A DNA stretch of 64,000 nucleotides, taken from assembly GCF_030680185.1 (NCBI RefSeq), contig NZ_JAUXVZ010000053.1:1-64000 (forward strand), in the 5' to 3' direction. Each line of letters begins with the position of its first letter. Position 1 is the stretch's first letter. Position numbers and translations under genes: made by a program. Below the pieces are notes generated by a model. The model saw nothing but the letters and a program-made list of their open reading frames with translations, searched no databases and was not told the DNA's origin. This document shows, piece by piece, positions 26,070 through 34,354 of the stretch. The DNA comes from Phenylobacterium sp. (GTDB lineage: Bacteria; Pseudomonadota; Alphaproteobacteria; Caulobacterales; Caulobacteraceae).

Positions 26070-26507
26070 TTGTTCGGGAGCCGCGCGCGCTATGCGCTGA
26101 GATCGTTGGTCTATCTCGCTCAACAGGCGCCCGCCGCTCGCAGCTCTCATTGTGTCGCGGCGGCGCTCGACGCCTCACCCAAGTTCATTGAATCGATCCT
26201 TACCGACCTGGCGCAGCGGGGCTTTCTGCAAAGCCGCCGGGGCCGGTATGGCGGCTACAAGCTGGCAAGCCCGGCAGCCGCCATCACGGTTCTGGAAATC
26301 CTTTCAGCGATAGGGGTCCGCATCGGAGGTCCCGATTGTTCATCGGATAACCCAGCGTGCCATGGCTGCGCCGCCGACGCGGTCTGCCCAGTCCGCGATC
26401 TCCTCCAGCGGAGCCGGGCCGAGGTCGAGGCGCTCTTGACCACCCAATCCTTGTTCGACCTCGCTGCGGGCGCAGCGTCATCCCCAAGCTGCGCCGAGCG
26501 CCCCTGA
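26070..26507 (+). CDS. Rrf2-family transcriptional regulator (second copy)
   Basis: A 145-residue paralogue of the other Rrf2 gene in this cluster. It uses TTG 26070 as start: GGAGG at 26060-26064 is at ideal distance and no ATG is available. Winged helix: SRARYALRSLVYLAQQ; recognition region SPKFIESILTDLAQRGFL; wing GRYGGYKLASP. The cysteine cluster C-x6-C-x2-C-x5-C (CSSDNPACHGCAADAVC) suggests Fe-S or thiol sensing. It is divergent from the sulfate operon and 88 bp before the second TonB receptor, so it likely controls both. Confidence 0.85.
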   Translation: MFGSRARYALRSLVYLAQQAPAARSSHCVAAALDASPKFIESILTDLAQRGFLQSRRGRYGGYKLASPAAAITVLEILSAIGVRIGGPDCSSDNPACHGCAADAVCPVRDLLQRSRAEVEALLTTQSLFDLAAGAASSPSCAERP

Positions 26508-26537
26508 GCTTTTCCCGAAGCTAGACCAGAAAAACTA

Positions 26538-26568
26538 TATATTCTTTCTCGATAGGTTTTGTAGGGTT
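26538..26568 (+). promoter_or_regulatory. Promoter/operator of the second TonB receptor
   Basis: Contains TATATTCTTTC (26538-26548), identical to 15937-15947 before the first receptor, then TAGGTTTTGTAGGGTT (26553-26568), shared 14/16 with the sbp control region. The two elements in tandem lie 27-57 bp before the start codon at 26595. Confidence 0.5.
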
Positions 26569-26594
26569 AGTGGGAATTAAAGCTGGAGGGATTC

Positions 26595-28928
26595 ATGAAC
26601 CTGTATCGCTTGTCACTGTTCGCAGCCGCGGCCACCGCCCTGAGCGGGGCGCCCGCGGCCTATGCTCAGTCTCCTGCAGCGCCGGCTGTGGATGTCGATG
26701 AGATCACCGTCACGGCGCGTCGTCGGGTTGAACTGCTGCAGGATGTGCCCATCCCGGTCACTGTGCTGAGTTCAAGCATGGCGGCCGACACCGGGACCTA
26801 CAATGTCACGCGCCTGAAGGAGGTCGTGCCGTCGGTTCAGTTCTATTCGACGAACCCGAGGAACTCCGCCATCAACATCCGCGGCCTGGGCTCGCCCTAT
26901 GGGCTTATCAATGACGGTATCGAGCCGGGCGTCGGGCTTTACATTGATGGCGTCTTCCATGCCCGGCCCGCTGCAGCGACGCTCGACTTTGTCGATGTTG
27001 ATCAGATTGAGGTGCTGCGGGGCCCGCAGGGTACGCTTTATGGCAAGAACACCACCGCCGGCGCCATCAATGTCACCAGCAAACGGCCACAGTTCACGCC
27101 CCGCGCCGACGTGGAGCTCAGCCTCGGTGATCTGAACTATCAACAGGTCAAGGCTTCCATCACCGGCCCGCTCAGCGAGCGGCTGGCTGGCCGCCTCTCG
27201 TTCTCGGGCACCCGGCGGGACGGCGTGCTCTACAACACCGCCACCCAGGATGATCTGAACGATCTGAACAACCTCGGCGTCAAAGGCCAGCTGCTCTTTG
27301 TCATCTCCGACTCGCTGGAAGTAACGCTCGCCGCCGACCACACCCGGCAGCGACCGGAGGGATATGCCCAGGTGGTCGCCGGGGTGGCGCCAACCCTTCG
27401 GGCGGCCAACCGTCGCTACGAAGGCATCGCCGCTGATCTCGGCTATGCACCCCCAAGCTTCAACGCCTTCGACAGGGTCACCGACGCCGACACCCCTCAC
27501 CGCTCCTATCAGGACGTCGGCGGCGCCGCCCTGACCATCGACTGGGACGTGGGCCCCGGATCCCTCACCTCCATCACGGCCTGGCGCTATTGGGACTGGA
27601 ATCCCTCGAACGATCGCGACTTCCTCGGGCTGCCCATCACCACAATCTCGGCCAACCCGTCGGAGCAAAGGCAGTTTTCACAGGAGCTGCGCTATTCAGG
27701 AGACCTGTCGGACCGTCTCAACTTCGTGCTCGGCGCCTTCGTGTTCAGCCAGACGATCGACTCGACCGGCAAGCAGGAGCAGGGCTCAGCCGCCGCCCGC
27801 TTCCTTCTGGCGCCGAGCGCCGCTGCAGCAACGCCGGGCTTGCTGGACGGCTACGGCCAAACCTCCGACATCTCGTCCACCTTCCTGAGCGCGGCCTTGT
27901 TCGGCCAGGTCGAGTGGGCGGTGACAGAGCGCCTTCGCCTGCTTCCAGGTCTCCGGATCAACTACGACCAGAAGGAAGTCGACTATCTCAGCACCATCTA
28001 CGGCGGCCTGCAGACCACCGATGCGGCGTTGATCGCGCTCCAGCGCTCAATCCTGGCTCCCCAGACCTATTCGGCGAAGACAGACGACACCAACATCTCC
28101 GGCCAGCTCACCATCGCCTATGAGGTGTCCGATCGCGTCAACGCCTATGCGACCTATGCCACCAGCTTCAAGTCGGTGGGCCTGAATCTCGGTGGCGTGC
28201 CGAACAAAGCGGCCGGCGCCCCCGCCCTCGATGCAGCCACCGTCCGGCCAGAAGAGGTCACCCACTACGAAATTGGTCTGAAAACCCGGCCCTTGCCCGG
28301 GGTCACAGCGAATTTCAGCGCATATCAGACCGACGTGGACGACTTTCAGGCTCAAGTCGTGAACGCATCGGTCGGTGTTTTGCGGGGCTACCTGGCGAAC
28401 GCCCAGAAGGTCCAGGTGCGTGGGGTGGAGTTTGATGGTCAGGCCCGGGTGGGCGACGGGCTTAGCCTGTACACTGCGGTGTCCTACACGGACGCGATCT
28501 ATGCGTCCTTCACCGACGCGCCCCCCCCGCTGGAACTGACCGGCGGCCCGCAGGTGGTCGACATCTCGGGCTCGCGGCTGCCAGGGGTGTCCAAATGGGC
28601 CGGCTCCGTGGGCGGCGAGTACGCCCTGCCACTTAGCTTCGTCGGGCGCGAGGGCGAGGCGTTCGCGGGCGTCGATGTCAGCTACCGCTCGTCCTTCTCC
28701 TCAAGTCCGTCGCCGTCGCAGTACCTCAACATCGACGGCTACAGCCTGACGAATGCGCGCCTGGGCTTCCGCGCCGACGATGGATGGGCGGCCTTCGTCT
28801 GGGCCCGCAATGTTTTCGACGAGAACTACTACGAACTTCTGTCCGCCGCCCCCGGCGGATCGGGACTCGTCGTTGGGCTCCCGGGAGACGGGCGCACGTT
28901 CGGCGTGACCCTTCGCGGCAGCTTCTAG
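26595..28928 (+). CDS. TonB-dependent outer-membrane receptor (second of the sulfur cluster)
   Basis: A 777-residue receptor with ATG after GGAGGGATTC. Signal peptide MNLYRLSLFAAAATALSGAP ending AYAQ. TonB box and plug start VDEITVTARRRVELLQDVPI; plug consensus VEVLRGPQGTLYGKNTTAGAI-like at residues ~137-157; 22-strand barrel closing with FVWARNVFDENYYELL and a final Phe. It is a diverged paralogue of the receptor at 15970 and shares promoter sequence with it and with sbp. The ligand is inferred to be an organosulfur compound. The downstream FAD protein may be in the same transcript, though an intervening hairpin could attenuate it. Confidence 0.88.
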   Translation: MNLYRLSLFAAAATALSGAPAAYAQSPAAPAVDVDEITVTARRRVELLQDVPIPVTVLSSSMAADTGTYNVTRLKEVVPSVQFYSTNPRNSAINIRGLGSPYGLINDGIEPGVGLYIDGVFHARPAAATLDFVDVDQIEVLRGPQGTLYGKNTTAGAINVTSKRPQFTPRADVELSLGDLNYQQVKASITGPLSERLAGRLSFSGTRRDGVLYNTATQDDLNDLNNLGVKGQLLFVISDSLEVTLAADHTRQRPEGYAQVVAGVAPTLRAANRRYEGIAADLGYAPPSFNAFDRVTDADTPHRSYQDVGGAALTIDWDVGPGSLTSITAWRYWDWNPSNDRDFLGLPITTISANPSEQRQFSQELRYSGDLSDRLNFVLGAFVFSQTIDSTGKQEQGSAAARFLLAPSAAAATPGLLDGYGQTSDISSTFLSAALFGQVEWAVTERLRLLPGLRINYDQKEVDYLSTIYGGLQTTDAALIALQRSILAPQTYSAKTDDTNISGQLTIAYEVSDRVNAYATYATSFKSVGLNLGGVPNKAAGAPALDAATVRPEEVTHYEIGLKTRPLPGVTANFSAYQTDVDDFQAQVVNASVGVLRGYLANAQKVQVRGVEFDGQARVGDGLSLYTAVSYTDAIYASFTDAPPPLELTGGPQVVDISGSRLPGVSKWAGSVGGEYALPLSFVGREGEAFAGVDVSYRSSFSSSPSPSQYLNIDGYSLTNARLGFRADDGWAAFVWARNVFDENYYELLSAAPGGSGLVVGLPGDGRTFGVTLRGSF

Positions 28929-28935
28929 CGATCTT

Positions 28936-28965
28936 GGGACGGTTGGTGTTTGCGCTGACCGTCCC
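28936..28965 (+). terminator. Hairpin between TonB receptor and FAD protein genes
   Basis: GGGACGGT (28936-28943) and ACCGTCCC (28958-28965) form a perfect 8-bp stem with a 14-nt loop, starting 7 bp after the receptor stop. No T run. It may be a terminator or an intercistronic processing/stability element, since the next gene follows in the same direction. Confidence 0.45.
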
Positions 28966-28997
28966 GCCATCTCCGCCAGCCCACATAGGAGCAGATC

Positions 28998-30401
28998 ATG
29001 AGCTCACGTCCCACGGTCGCCATCATCGGCGCCGGTTTCAGTGGCCTGTTGACGGCGCTGCACCTGCTTGCCGATCCTGAAGGACCTCAGGTGCGGCTGG
29101 TCGAGAAGGCCGGCGCGTTCGCCCGCGGCACGGCATATTCCACGGGCAATGCGCGCCACATCCTGAACGTGCGCGTCGCCAATATGAGCGCCTTCCCGGC
29201 TGACCCGCAGCACTTCCAGCACTGGCTGGATCGCCGTCCGGGGTGGCAGGCCCGGGCCGGCTTCGTGACCCGCGGCTGCTATGGCGACTATCTGCAGGAC
29301 ATGTTGTGGCAGGCCGCGGAATCCCCCGCCGCCGCCGGACGGCTGCTGCTCGAGGCTGATGAAGTCACCGATCTGCGCCGCGAAGGCGCCGGATGGCGTC
29401 TGACCCTGGCCATGGGACGAGAGTTCAGCGCCGACGCCGTCGTCCTGGCCTTGGGGGTGACGCCCCCCGCCCTGCCGACCGGAGCCACTGAAGACCTCGA
29501 AGCCTGCTCCCGCTACATCGCTGATCCCTGGGGAGCGTCCAGCACCTTGCCTGAGGGCGACGGACCGGTCCTGCTTCTCGGTTCCGGTCTGACCATGATC
29601 GACGTAGCCCTGAGCCTCGAAGAGCAGGGCCGACGCATGGTGGCGATCTCCCGTCGAGGTCTCTCGCCTATGCCGCATGCCGAGGGCGACGTCACACCCG
29701 TTACGGCGGAATATGCCGGGTCTCCGGCGAAGGTGCTTCGCCAGGCGCAACGTCGTCGCGCAGATGGCGACTGGCGCCAGGTGATCGACGGCATGAGGCC
29801 GCACGTGGCTGGCCTCTGGCGGCAGTGGGGTCCCGCGGATCGTCGCCGTTTCCTGCGTCACCTGCGGCCCTGGTGGGAAGCCGGGCGGCATCGCATGGCG
29901 CCCTCGGTCGCGCGCGGGATCGATCAGATGATCGCGCGGGGTCAGCTGACAATCCACGCAGGCCGGACTATCGCCATTGATCCAGGATTTGAGCAGGTCC
30001 ACGTCACTTGGCGGGCCAAGGGCGAGAAGTTGACCCGCAGGCGGGCGTTTGACGCCCTGATCAACTGCACTGGCCCGGGCGCCGATCTGCAGCGCAGCGG
30101 CTCCCCACTGATCCTGAGCCTGCTGGCCCAGGGCGTCATCCGCCCCGACCCCTGCCAGGTGGGCATTGACGTCGATTCTGAAGGTCGGGTGCTCGATCTG
30201 ACCGACTTGCCGCTCGACCACCTCCGCGTCGTCGGCGCCCTAAGCCGCGCCGCCCGATGGGAAATCACCTCGGTTCCAGACATTCGAGTCCAGGCGGCGG
30301 CCACAGCTTACAGCTTGATTGCCGCCCTGCGCGAACCAGCACCAGCGCCGGCGATCGATCCTGCTTTCCGGGTGTCGCCCGTGACGGCCCGTCTGCATTG
30401 A
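28998..30401 (+). CDS. FAD/NAD(P)-binding oxidoreductase
   Basis: A 467-residue flavoprotein of the NAD_binding_9 (YdhS-like) class. The N-terminal Rossmann motif is VAIIGAGFSGLLTALHLL, followed by RGTAYSTGNARHILNVRVANM, typical of this family; a second dinucleotide fold begins GPVLLLGSGLTMIDVALSLE. No transmembrane or signal segment. The ATG at 28998 follows AGGAGCAG. These proteins are predicted oxidoreductases of unknown substrate, and some sit beside TonB receptors as here. In this cluster a role in modifying an imported sulfur compound is possible but unproven. Confidence 0.78.
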   Translation: MSSRPTVAIIGAGFSGLLTALHLLADPEGPQVRLVEKAGAFARGTAYSTGNARHILNVRVANMSAFPADPQHFQHWLDRRPGWQARAGFVTRGCYGDYLQDMLWQAAESPAAAGRLLLEADEVTDLRREGAGWRLTLAMGREFSADAVVLALGVTPPALPTGATEDLEACSRYIADPWGASSTLPEGDGPVLLLGSGLTMIDVALSLEEQGRRMVAISRRGLSPMPHAEGDVTPVTAEYAGSPAKVLRQAQRRRADGDWRQVIDGMRPHVAGLWRQWGPADRRRFLRHLRPWWEAGRHRMAPSVARGIDQMIARGQLTIHAGRTIAIDPGFEQVHVTWRAKGEKLTRRRAFDALINCTGPGADLQRSGSPLILSLLAQGVIRPDPCQVGIDVDSEGRVLDLTDLPLDHLRVVGALSRAARWEITSVPDIRVQAAATAYSLIAALREPAPAPAIDPAFRVSPVTARLH

Positions 30402-30417
30402 TCACGTCGCCCACCCG

Positions 30418-30906
30418 TTAGATCAGCCAATAGATCGCAAGCGACGAGGCAAGACCGACAACGATATTCATCGGAATGCCGATTTTAAGAAAGTCGGTGA
30501 ACCGGTAGTCCGCCGCCGCATAGACAAGCGTGTTGGTCTGATAGCCGATCGGCGTCGCGAAACTGGCCGAAGCCGCCATCATGACGGCGACAATAAGTGG
30601 GCGAGGATCCAGTCCAAGCTCATGGCCCAGACCAATGACGATCGGCGTCATGAGCACGGCCACCGCGTTGTTGGTCACCGCCTCGGTCAGCAGGGAGGTC
30701 AGGGCGTACACCGTCAGGATAAGCAGCAGCATCGGCGCCAGCCCGAGCCAGGGCGCGACCCACCCCACGATCAGGTCGACACTGCCGGCGTTCTGAAAGC
30801 CGATCCCGATGGCCAGCATCGAGAAGATCAGGACCAGCAGACTGCCGTCAACGGAGGCCCAGGCCTCCCCCGGATCGATCGTGCGCGTGAGCAGGACGAC
30901 CGCCAC
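30418..30906 (-). pseudogene. SLC13/DASS-type anion transporter, C-terminal fragment
   Basis: About 162 residues corresponding to the last four or five TM helices of SLC13/divalent-anion:Na+ symporters: DPGEAWASVDGSLLVLIFSM, LLTEAVTNNAVAVLMTPIV (the conserved T-N-N-A transport motif) and ASASFATPIGYQTNTLVY. Full-length relatives are 550-600 residues with two TrkA_C domains in the middle; all of that is missing. Sequence changes character at about 30905, which is the left edge of the genomic island. Relatives carry sulfate or thiosulfate, so it may once have belonged to the sulfur cluster. Confidence 0.75.
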
Positions 30907-30933
30907 GCCGCAACCAGCCTTTCAGCGGAGCAG

Positions 30934-31086
30934 ATGGCTCGGCTAGAGCGCGAGAGGGCCGCCATCAGCGAGGACTATAAGGAACTCGAGAGCGCCTACG
31001 GCAGGCCTAATCAACGCGCAATCGAACTTCTAAAGCGGGCCGGGAAACCCTGGCGCCAAGAAGGCGTGGCAGCCGCGGCTATCTGA
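30934..31086 (+). CDS. Small charged ORF (50 residues) at the island's left junction
   Basis: Not recognised. It reads as one amphipathic, charged helix (MARLERERAAISEDYKELES) followed by a basic stretch (AIELLKRAGKPW), with GGAG shortly before the ATG. The same frame is open upstream into the truncated transporter, so it may be the C-terminal remnant of a larger mobile-element gene cut at the junction. Confidence 0.25.
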   Translation: MARLERERAAISEDYKELESAYGRPNQRAIELLKRAGKPWRQEGVAAAAI

Positions 31087-31397
31087 CGGGATCGTACGGC
31101 CCGCTACCAGCGTCTCTACGATCGCCGCAGGAGCGTGGTCCCCGAATCACTGCCCGGAACGGCTGGTGGCGCCGTGCATATGACGCTTCGGTCACACGGA
31201 GCGCCGCCGCCTTGGCCCAAAAAACACGCCCCTCTCCCCGCGCTTCCCCGAAAACCGCCTGGAGCGCTCCAACAAGTTGATTAGTAGTCACTATTTAAGT
31301 TGACCCCTAGGTCATAGTAATTTGGCCGCATGTTTGTGACGACGCCGTCACCGCGAGGGGTATTGACGGGCACAATTACTTTCGATCCCATGAACTC
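31087..31397. other. Gene-free left part of the genomic island
   Basis: No convincing gene. Close to the methyltransferase start is the palindrome TGACC CCTA GGTCA within an AT-rich patch (about 31301-31314), a possible promoter/operator. The remainder looks like degraded mobile-element sequence. Confidence 0.3.
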
Positions 31398-32831
31398 ATG
31401 AACGCCACCGACCCCGCCCAGAACTACTCCGTTGAGTTCCGCTCTCCCGCAGCTCTGCGCCCGTACGCAAGGAATGCGCGCCGGCACTCGAAAGCGCAGG
31501 TCAAGCAGATCGCCGCGAGCATCCAGCGCTTTGGCTTCACCAACCCCGTACTGATTGGCGACGATGATGAGATCATCGCCGGCCACGGTCGGGTCGAAGC
31601 TGCCAAGGCGCTCGGCTTGGCGTCAGTGCCGACGGTGAGGCTTTCGCACCTGACGGCTGACGAGCGGCGCGCCTACCTTCTTGCGGACAATAAGCTGGCG
31701 TTGAACGCAGGCTGGGACACCGAGCTACTGGCGATCGAGCTTCAGGCCCTGATCGATCTCGATTTCGACGTCGCGCTCGCTGGTTTCAGCGTCGCAGAAA
31801 TCGACTTCACGCTTGATGCGGCCCGCGATGGCGCGCCAGAGCGCACACGGCCGCCAGAGGACGAGATTGTTGTCGCCGCTGGCGCGCCTGTCACCCTGCC
31901 CGGCGACGTCTGGATCCTGGGGCGCCACAGGCTGGTGTGCGGCGATGCTCGCGATCCATCCGCCTATGCCGCGGTGATGCCTGGAGAGCGTGCCGGCATG
32001 TTATTCACAGACCCGCCCTACAACGTCCCCATCGATGGCCACGTCACCGGTCTGGGCAAGCAGCGCCATCGCGAGTTCGCCATGGCGAGCGGCGAGATGT
32101 CCAAGGCCGCCTTCACCACCTTCCTGATCGAGACGCTCGCCTGCTCCGCTGGGGTCTGTCGCAATGGAGCGATCGCCTTTGTCTGCATGGGCTGGCGTCA
32201 TATGGGCGAGCTGCTGGATGCTGGCCAGGCGGTCTTCTCCGAGTTGAAGAACCTATGCGTCTGGAACAAGACCAACGGCGGCATGGGCACCTTCTATCGC
32301 TCCAAGCATGAGCTCATCTTCGTCTTCAAGGTCGGTGACGCGCCCCATATCAACAACTTCGGCTTGGGCGATGGCGGCCGGTACCGGACCAACGTCTGGG
32401 ACTATCCAGGCGTCAGCAGTATGGGCGCCTCGCGCAAGGCTGCACTGGAGATGCACCCCACGGTGAAGCCCACCGCGCTGGTGGCCGACGCCATTCGCGA
32501 CTGCTCAGCCCGCGGCGATATTGTTCTCGATGCCTTTGCCGGTTCCGGCACCACCCTGATCGCCGCTGAGACCTGCGGACGGCTGGCGCGCTTGATCGAG
32601 TTCGACCCGATCTACTGTGACACCATTGTCCGGCGGTTCGAAAACTACACCGGAAAGTCGGCGCGACTGCTGGGCGCCGATCAGTCGTTCGAAGACATCC
32701 GAACAATCCGCGCATCGAAGAGCGGCGATACCCCTCTGGCACAATCCGCGTTTCAAACCCCTGCCCGCCAGCAACCCCAACCAGTGTTCGCCGTAGCTCA
32801 AATCACGTCCCCGTCTGGAGTTGAGACATGA
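31398..32831 (+). CDS. ParB-domain DNA methyltransferase (beta-class N4/N6)
   Basis: A 477-residue fusion. Residues ~12-110 are a ParB/Srx-type nuclease-like domain (SKAQVKQIAASIQRFGFTNP, IIAGHGRVEAAKALG). Residues ~165-425 are a DNA methyltransferase with catalytic motif DPPY (205-208) before the SAM motif DAFAGSGTT (378-386): the beta-class order used by adenine-N6 or cytosine-N4 enzymes. No restriction endonuclease adjoins it. The downstream DUF5681 gene overlaps by 4 nt (ATGA). ParB-methyltransferases are common in alphaproteobacterial prophages and islands, where they may shield the element from restriction. The recognition site is not predictable. Confidence 0.85.
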   Translation: MNATDPAQNYSVEFRSPAALRPYARNARRHSKAQVKQIAASIQRFGFTNPVLIGDDDEIIAGHGRVEAAKALGLASVPTVRLSHLTADERRAYLLADNKLALNAGWDTELLAIELQALIDLDFDVALAGFSVAEIDFTLDAARDGAPERTRPPEDEIVVAAGAPVTLPGDVWILGRHRLVCGDARDPSAYAAVMPGERAGMLFTDPPYNVPIDGHVTGLGKQRHREFAMASGEMSKAAFTTFLIETLACSAGVCRNGAIAFVCMGWRHMGELLDAGQAVFSELKNLCVWNKTNGGMGTFYRSKHELIFVFKVGDAPHINNFGLGDGGRYRTNVWDYPGVSSMGASRKAALEMHPTVKPTALVADAIRDCSARGDIVLDAFAGSGTTLIAAETCGRLARLIEFDPIYCDTIVRRFENYTGKSARLLGADQSFEDIRTIRASKSGDTPLAQSAFQTPARQQPQPVFAVAQITSPSGVET

Positions 32832-33235
32832 CAGATGATGAGACCGAGGATCGTGGAGGCTACAAGCGTCCCCCGAAGCATGCGCAGTTCAAGCCTGGGC
32901 AATCCGGCAACCCGAAAGGGCGCCCGAGGAAAAGGGCGGTTTCCTCAGATGCCGACGCTGATCGAATCTTCCTGGAGGAGGCGCTGAAGCTGGTTCCAAT
33001 CGTGGAGAATGGTAAGCGCAAGAAGGTCCCTGCGCTGCAGGCTATCTACAAGCGCTGCATTCAGCTTGCGATGCAGGGGGACCATCGGGCCATCAATAAC
33101 TTCAACAAATCCCTCGCGAAAGCCGTAGCAAACCCCCTGGTCCAGCAGGCTTATCAGAAGGCGCCGGAGATACCGTCGGATCCAAATGAGGCCGCTCGTG
33201 TCTACCAGGACTTTATTGCCGGGCGCATACGCTAG
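32828..33235 (+). CDS. DUF5681 domain protein
   Basis: A 135-residue basic protein. The N-terminus has the DUF5681 hallmark FKPGQSGNPKGRPRK, an AT-hook-like GRPRK embedded in a Gly/Pro segment, then a helical body (DRIFLEEALKLVPI; ALQAIYKRCIQLAMQGDHRA). It is translationally coupled to the ParB-methyltransferase gene, a pairing frequent in alphaproteobacterial mobile DNA. A DNA-binding partner or small-terminase-like role has been suspected for this family, but no function is established. No phage structural genes are nearby. Confidence 0.8.
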   Translation: MTDDETEDRGGYKRPPKHAQFKPGQSGNPKGRPRKRAVSSDADADRIFLEEALKLVPIVENGKRKKVPALQAIYKRCIQLAMQGDHRAINNFNKSLAKAVANPLVQQAYQKAPEIPSDPNEAARVYQDFIAGRIR

Positions 33236-33427
33236 TCGCCTTGTGCGTCAGCCAATACCAAGCGCTTCATATCTCAGAGGCCTGGCGGTTGGCGCGATAG
33301 GCGCAGGTCCATCGAAACGGGCTCCGTTAAACTGTCTGTATGAAAGTCGCCGGCTCGGAAGAGCCAGCGACTTGCTGGGCGCGCGCAGCGCCCGACATTA
33401 TCCAGCCGCAGCGGCAGCCCCTCCCGG

Positions 33428-34354
33428 CTAGCGGGTCGGCCATCCTGCCGTGGCCGCCTCGATCCGGCTATAGGCCGCAACAAGGCAAGCTCGGTCCCGG
33501 CAGGCGAACAGCTCTTCTGAGAGGCGCGCGATTTCAGCCATCTCGTCGTCGGGAAAGAGCTGCTCGTGACGCGTGATCTTTGCGCCGAGGATCTCGTCGC
33601 GTCGCTGCAAATCCGGGTTCTCGCAGATCACGCGCTCTGCCCCTTCGGCATAGGCTGAGCAGTCCCCCCAGTCGCGGTTTGCCACATCCGGATGCTCATC
33701 TGTCTGGAGGCTGACGCGCAGACGATTTCCCGCGCCCAAGCCCAGCAGCCAGGTGCTGCGATCGAATCTCGACTTGGAGACCTCGAAGACGACCGCGTTC
33801 CTCACGCGGATGCCGGGGTTGAGGTCACTGAAAGCCTTGCTGTCGAACTCGCCCTCAGCGGCATAGGCCGCGGTCTTGCCGATATCCTTTTCGTAGACGA
33901 CGCCGTTGGGCCCGATGAGACGCGGCTCAGGCAGCTGGAAAGCTCCCTTGGGTCGCTCAGAGATATTCTCGATCGTATAGTCGACCACCACCAGGACGCC
34001 GCCGTCGGCAGCCTGCTCGCGAACAACCGATGCGCCGACCGCGTCGCGCTCACTGACGCTCGAGATCGTAACGCGAAAATCACCGATCTCCACCGGCTGG
34101 CCGATGCTCAGGGCCGCAGGCGTTGTCCCTTGCAGGGCCGTCTCACTCATCCTCGCTTCAACTGAGGCGGGCTCTGACTGTGGCGGCGCCATCGTGCCCA
34201 CGCCCGCCAGAACAACCAAGGCTGCAATGATCAGTCCGCCGGCACGCGGGCGCGTTGTCAGCTTGAGCTTTGGAATAGGCCGCACCAGGGCGATGACGCC
34301 CATGATCAAGGCGGCCAGAGCCACCAGGGCAATCAGTCCTAGAAGTGCTGTCAT
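33428..34354 (-). CDS. Membrane-anchored DUF4352-like protein with LprI-like C-terminus
   Basis: A 308-residue protein. TM1 (MTALLGLIALVALAALIMGV) and TM2 (GGLIIAALVVLAGVGTM) anchor it to the inner membrane with a large outside domain. Residues ~80-215 are an Ig-like DUF4352-type domain (VEIGDFRVTISSVSERDAV; GVLVVVDYTIENIS). The last ~80 residues carry four cysteines in a lysozyme-inhibitor LprI-like arrangement (CSAYAEGAERVICENPDLQ; LFACRDRACLVAAYSRIE). Unusual cargo for an island; an envelope stress or lysozyme-protection role is possible. It runs opposite to its neighbours. Confidence 0.6.
   Translation of the reverse strand: MTALLGLIALVALAALIMGVIALVRPIPKLKLTTRPRAGGLIIAALVVLAGVGTMAPPQSEPASVEARMSETALQGTTPAALSIGQPVEIGDFRVTISSVSERDAVGASVVREQAADGGVLVVVDYTIENISERPKGAFQLPEPRLIGPNGVVYEKDIGKTAAYAAEGEFDSKAFSDLNPGIRVRNAVVFEVSKSRFDRSTWLLGLGAGNRLRVSLQTDEHPDVANRDWGDCSAYAEGAERVICENPDLQRRDEILGAKITRHEQLFPDDEMAEIARLSEELFACRDRACLVAAYSRIEAATAGWPTR

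Noticed and set aside
31079..31291. 70-codon minus-strand frame in the island's left part
   Set aside because: Only the first 40 residues look protein-like; no family or ribosome site, probably a decayed fragment.
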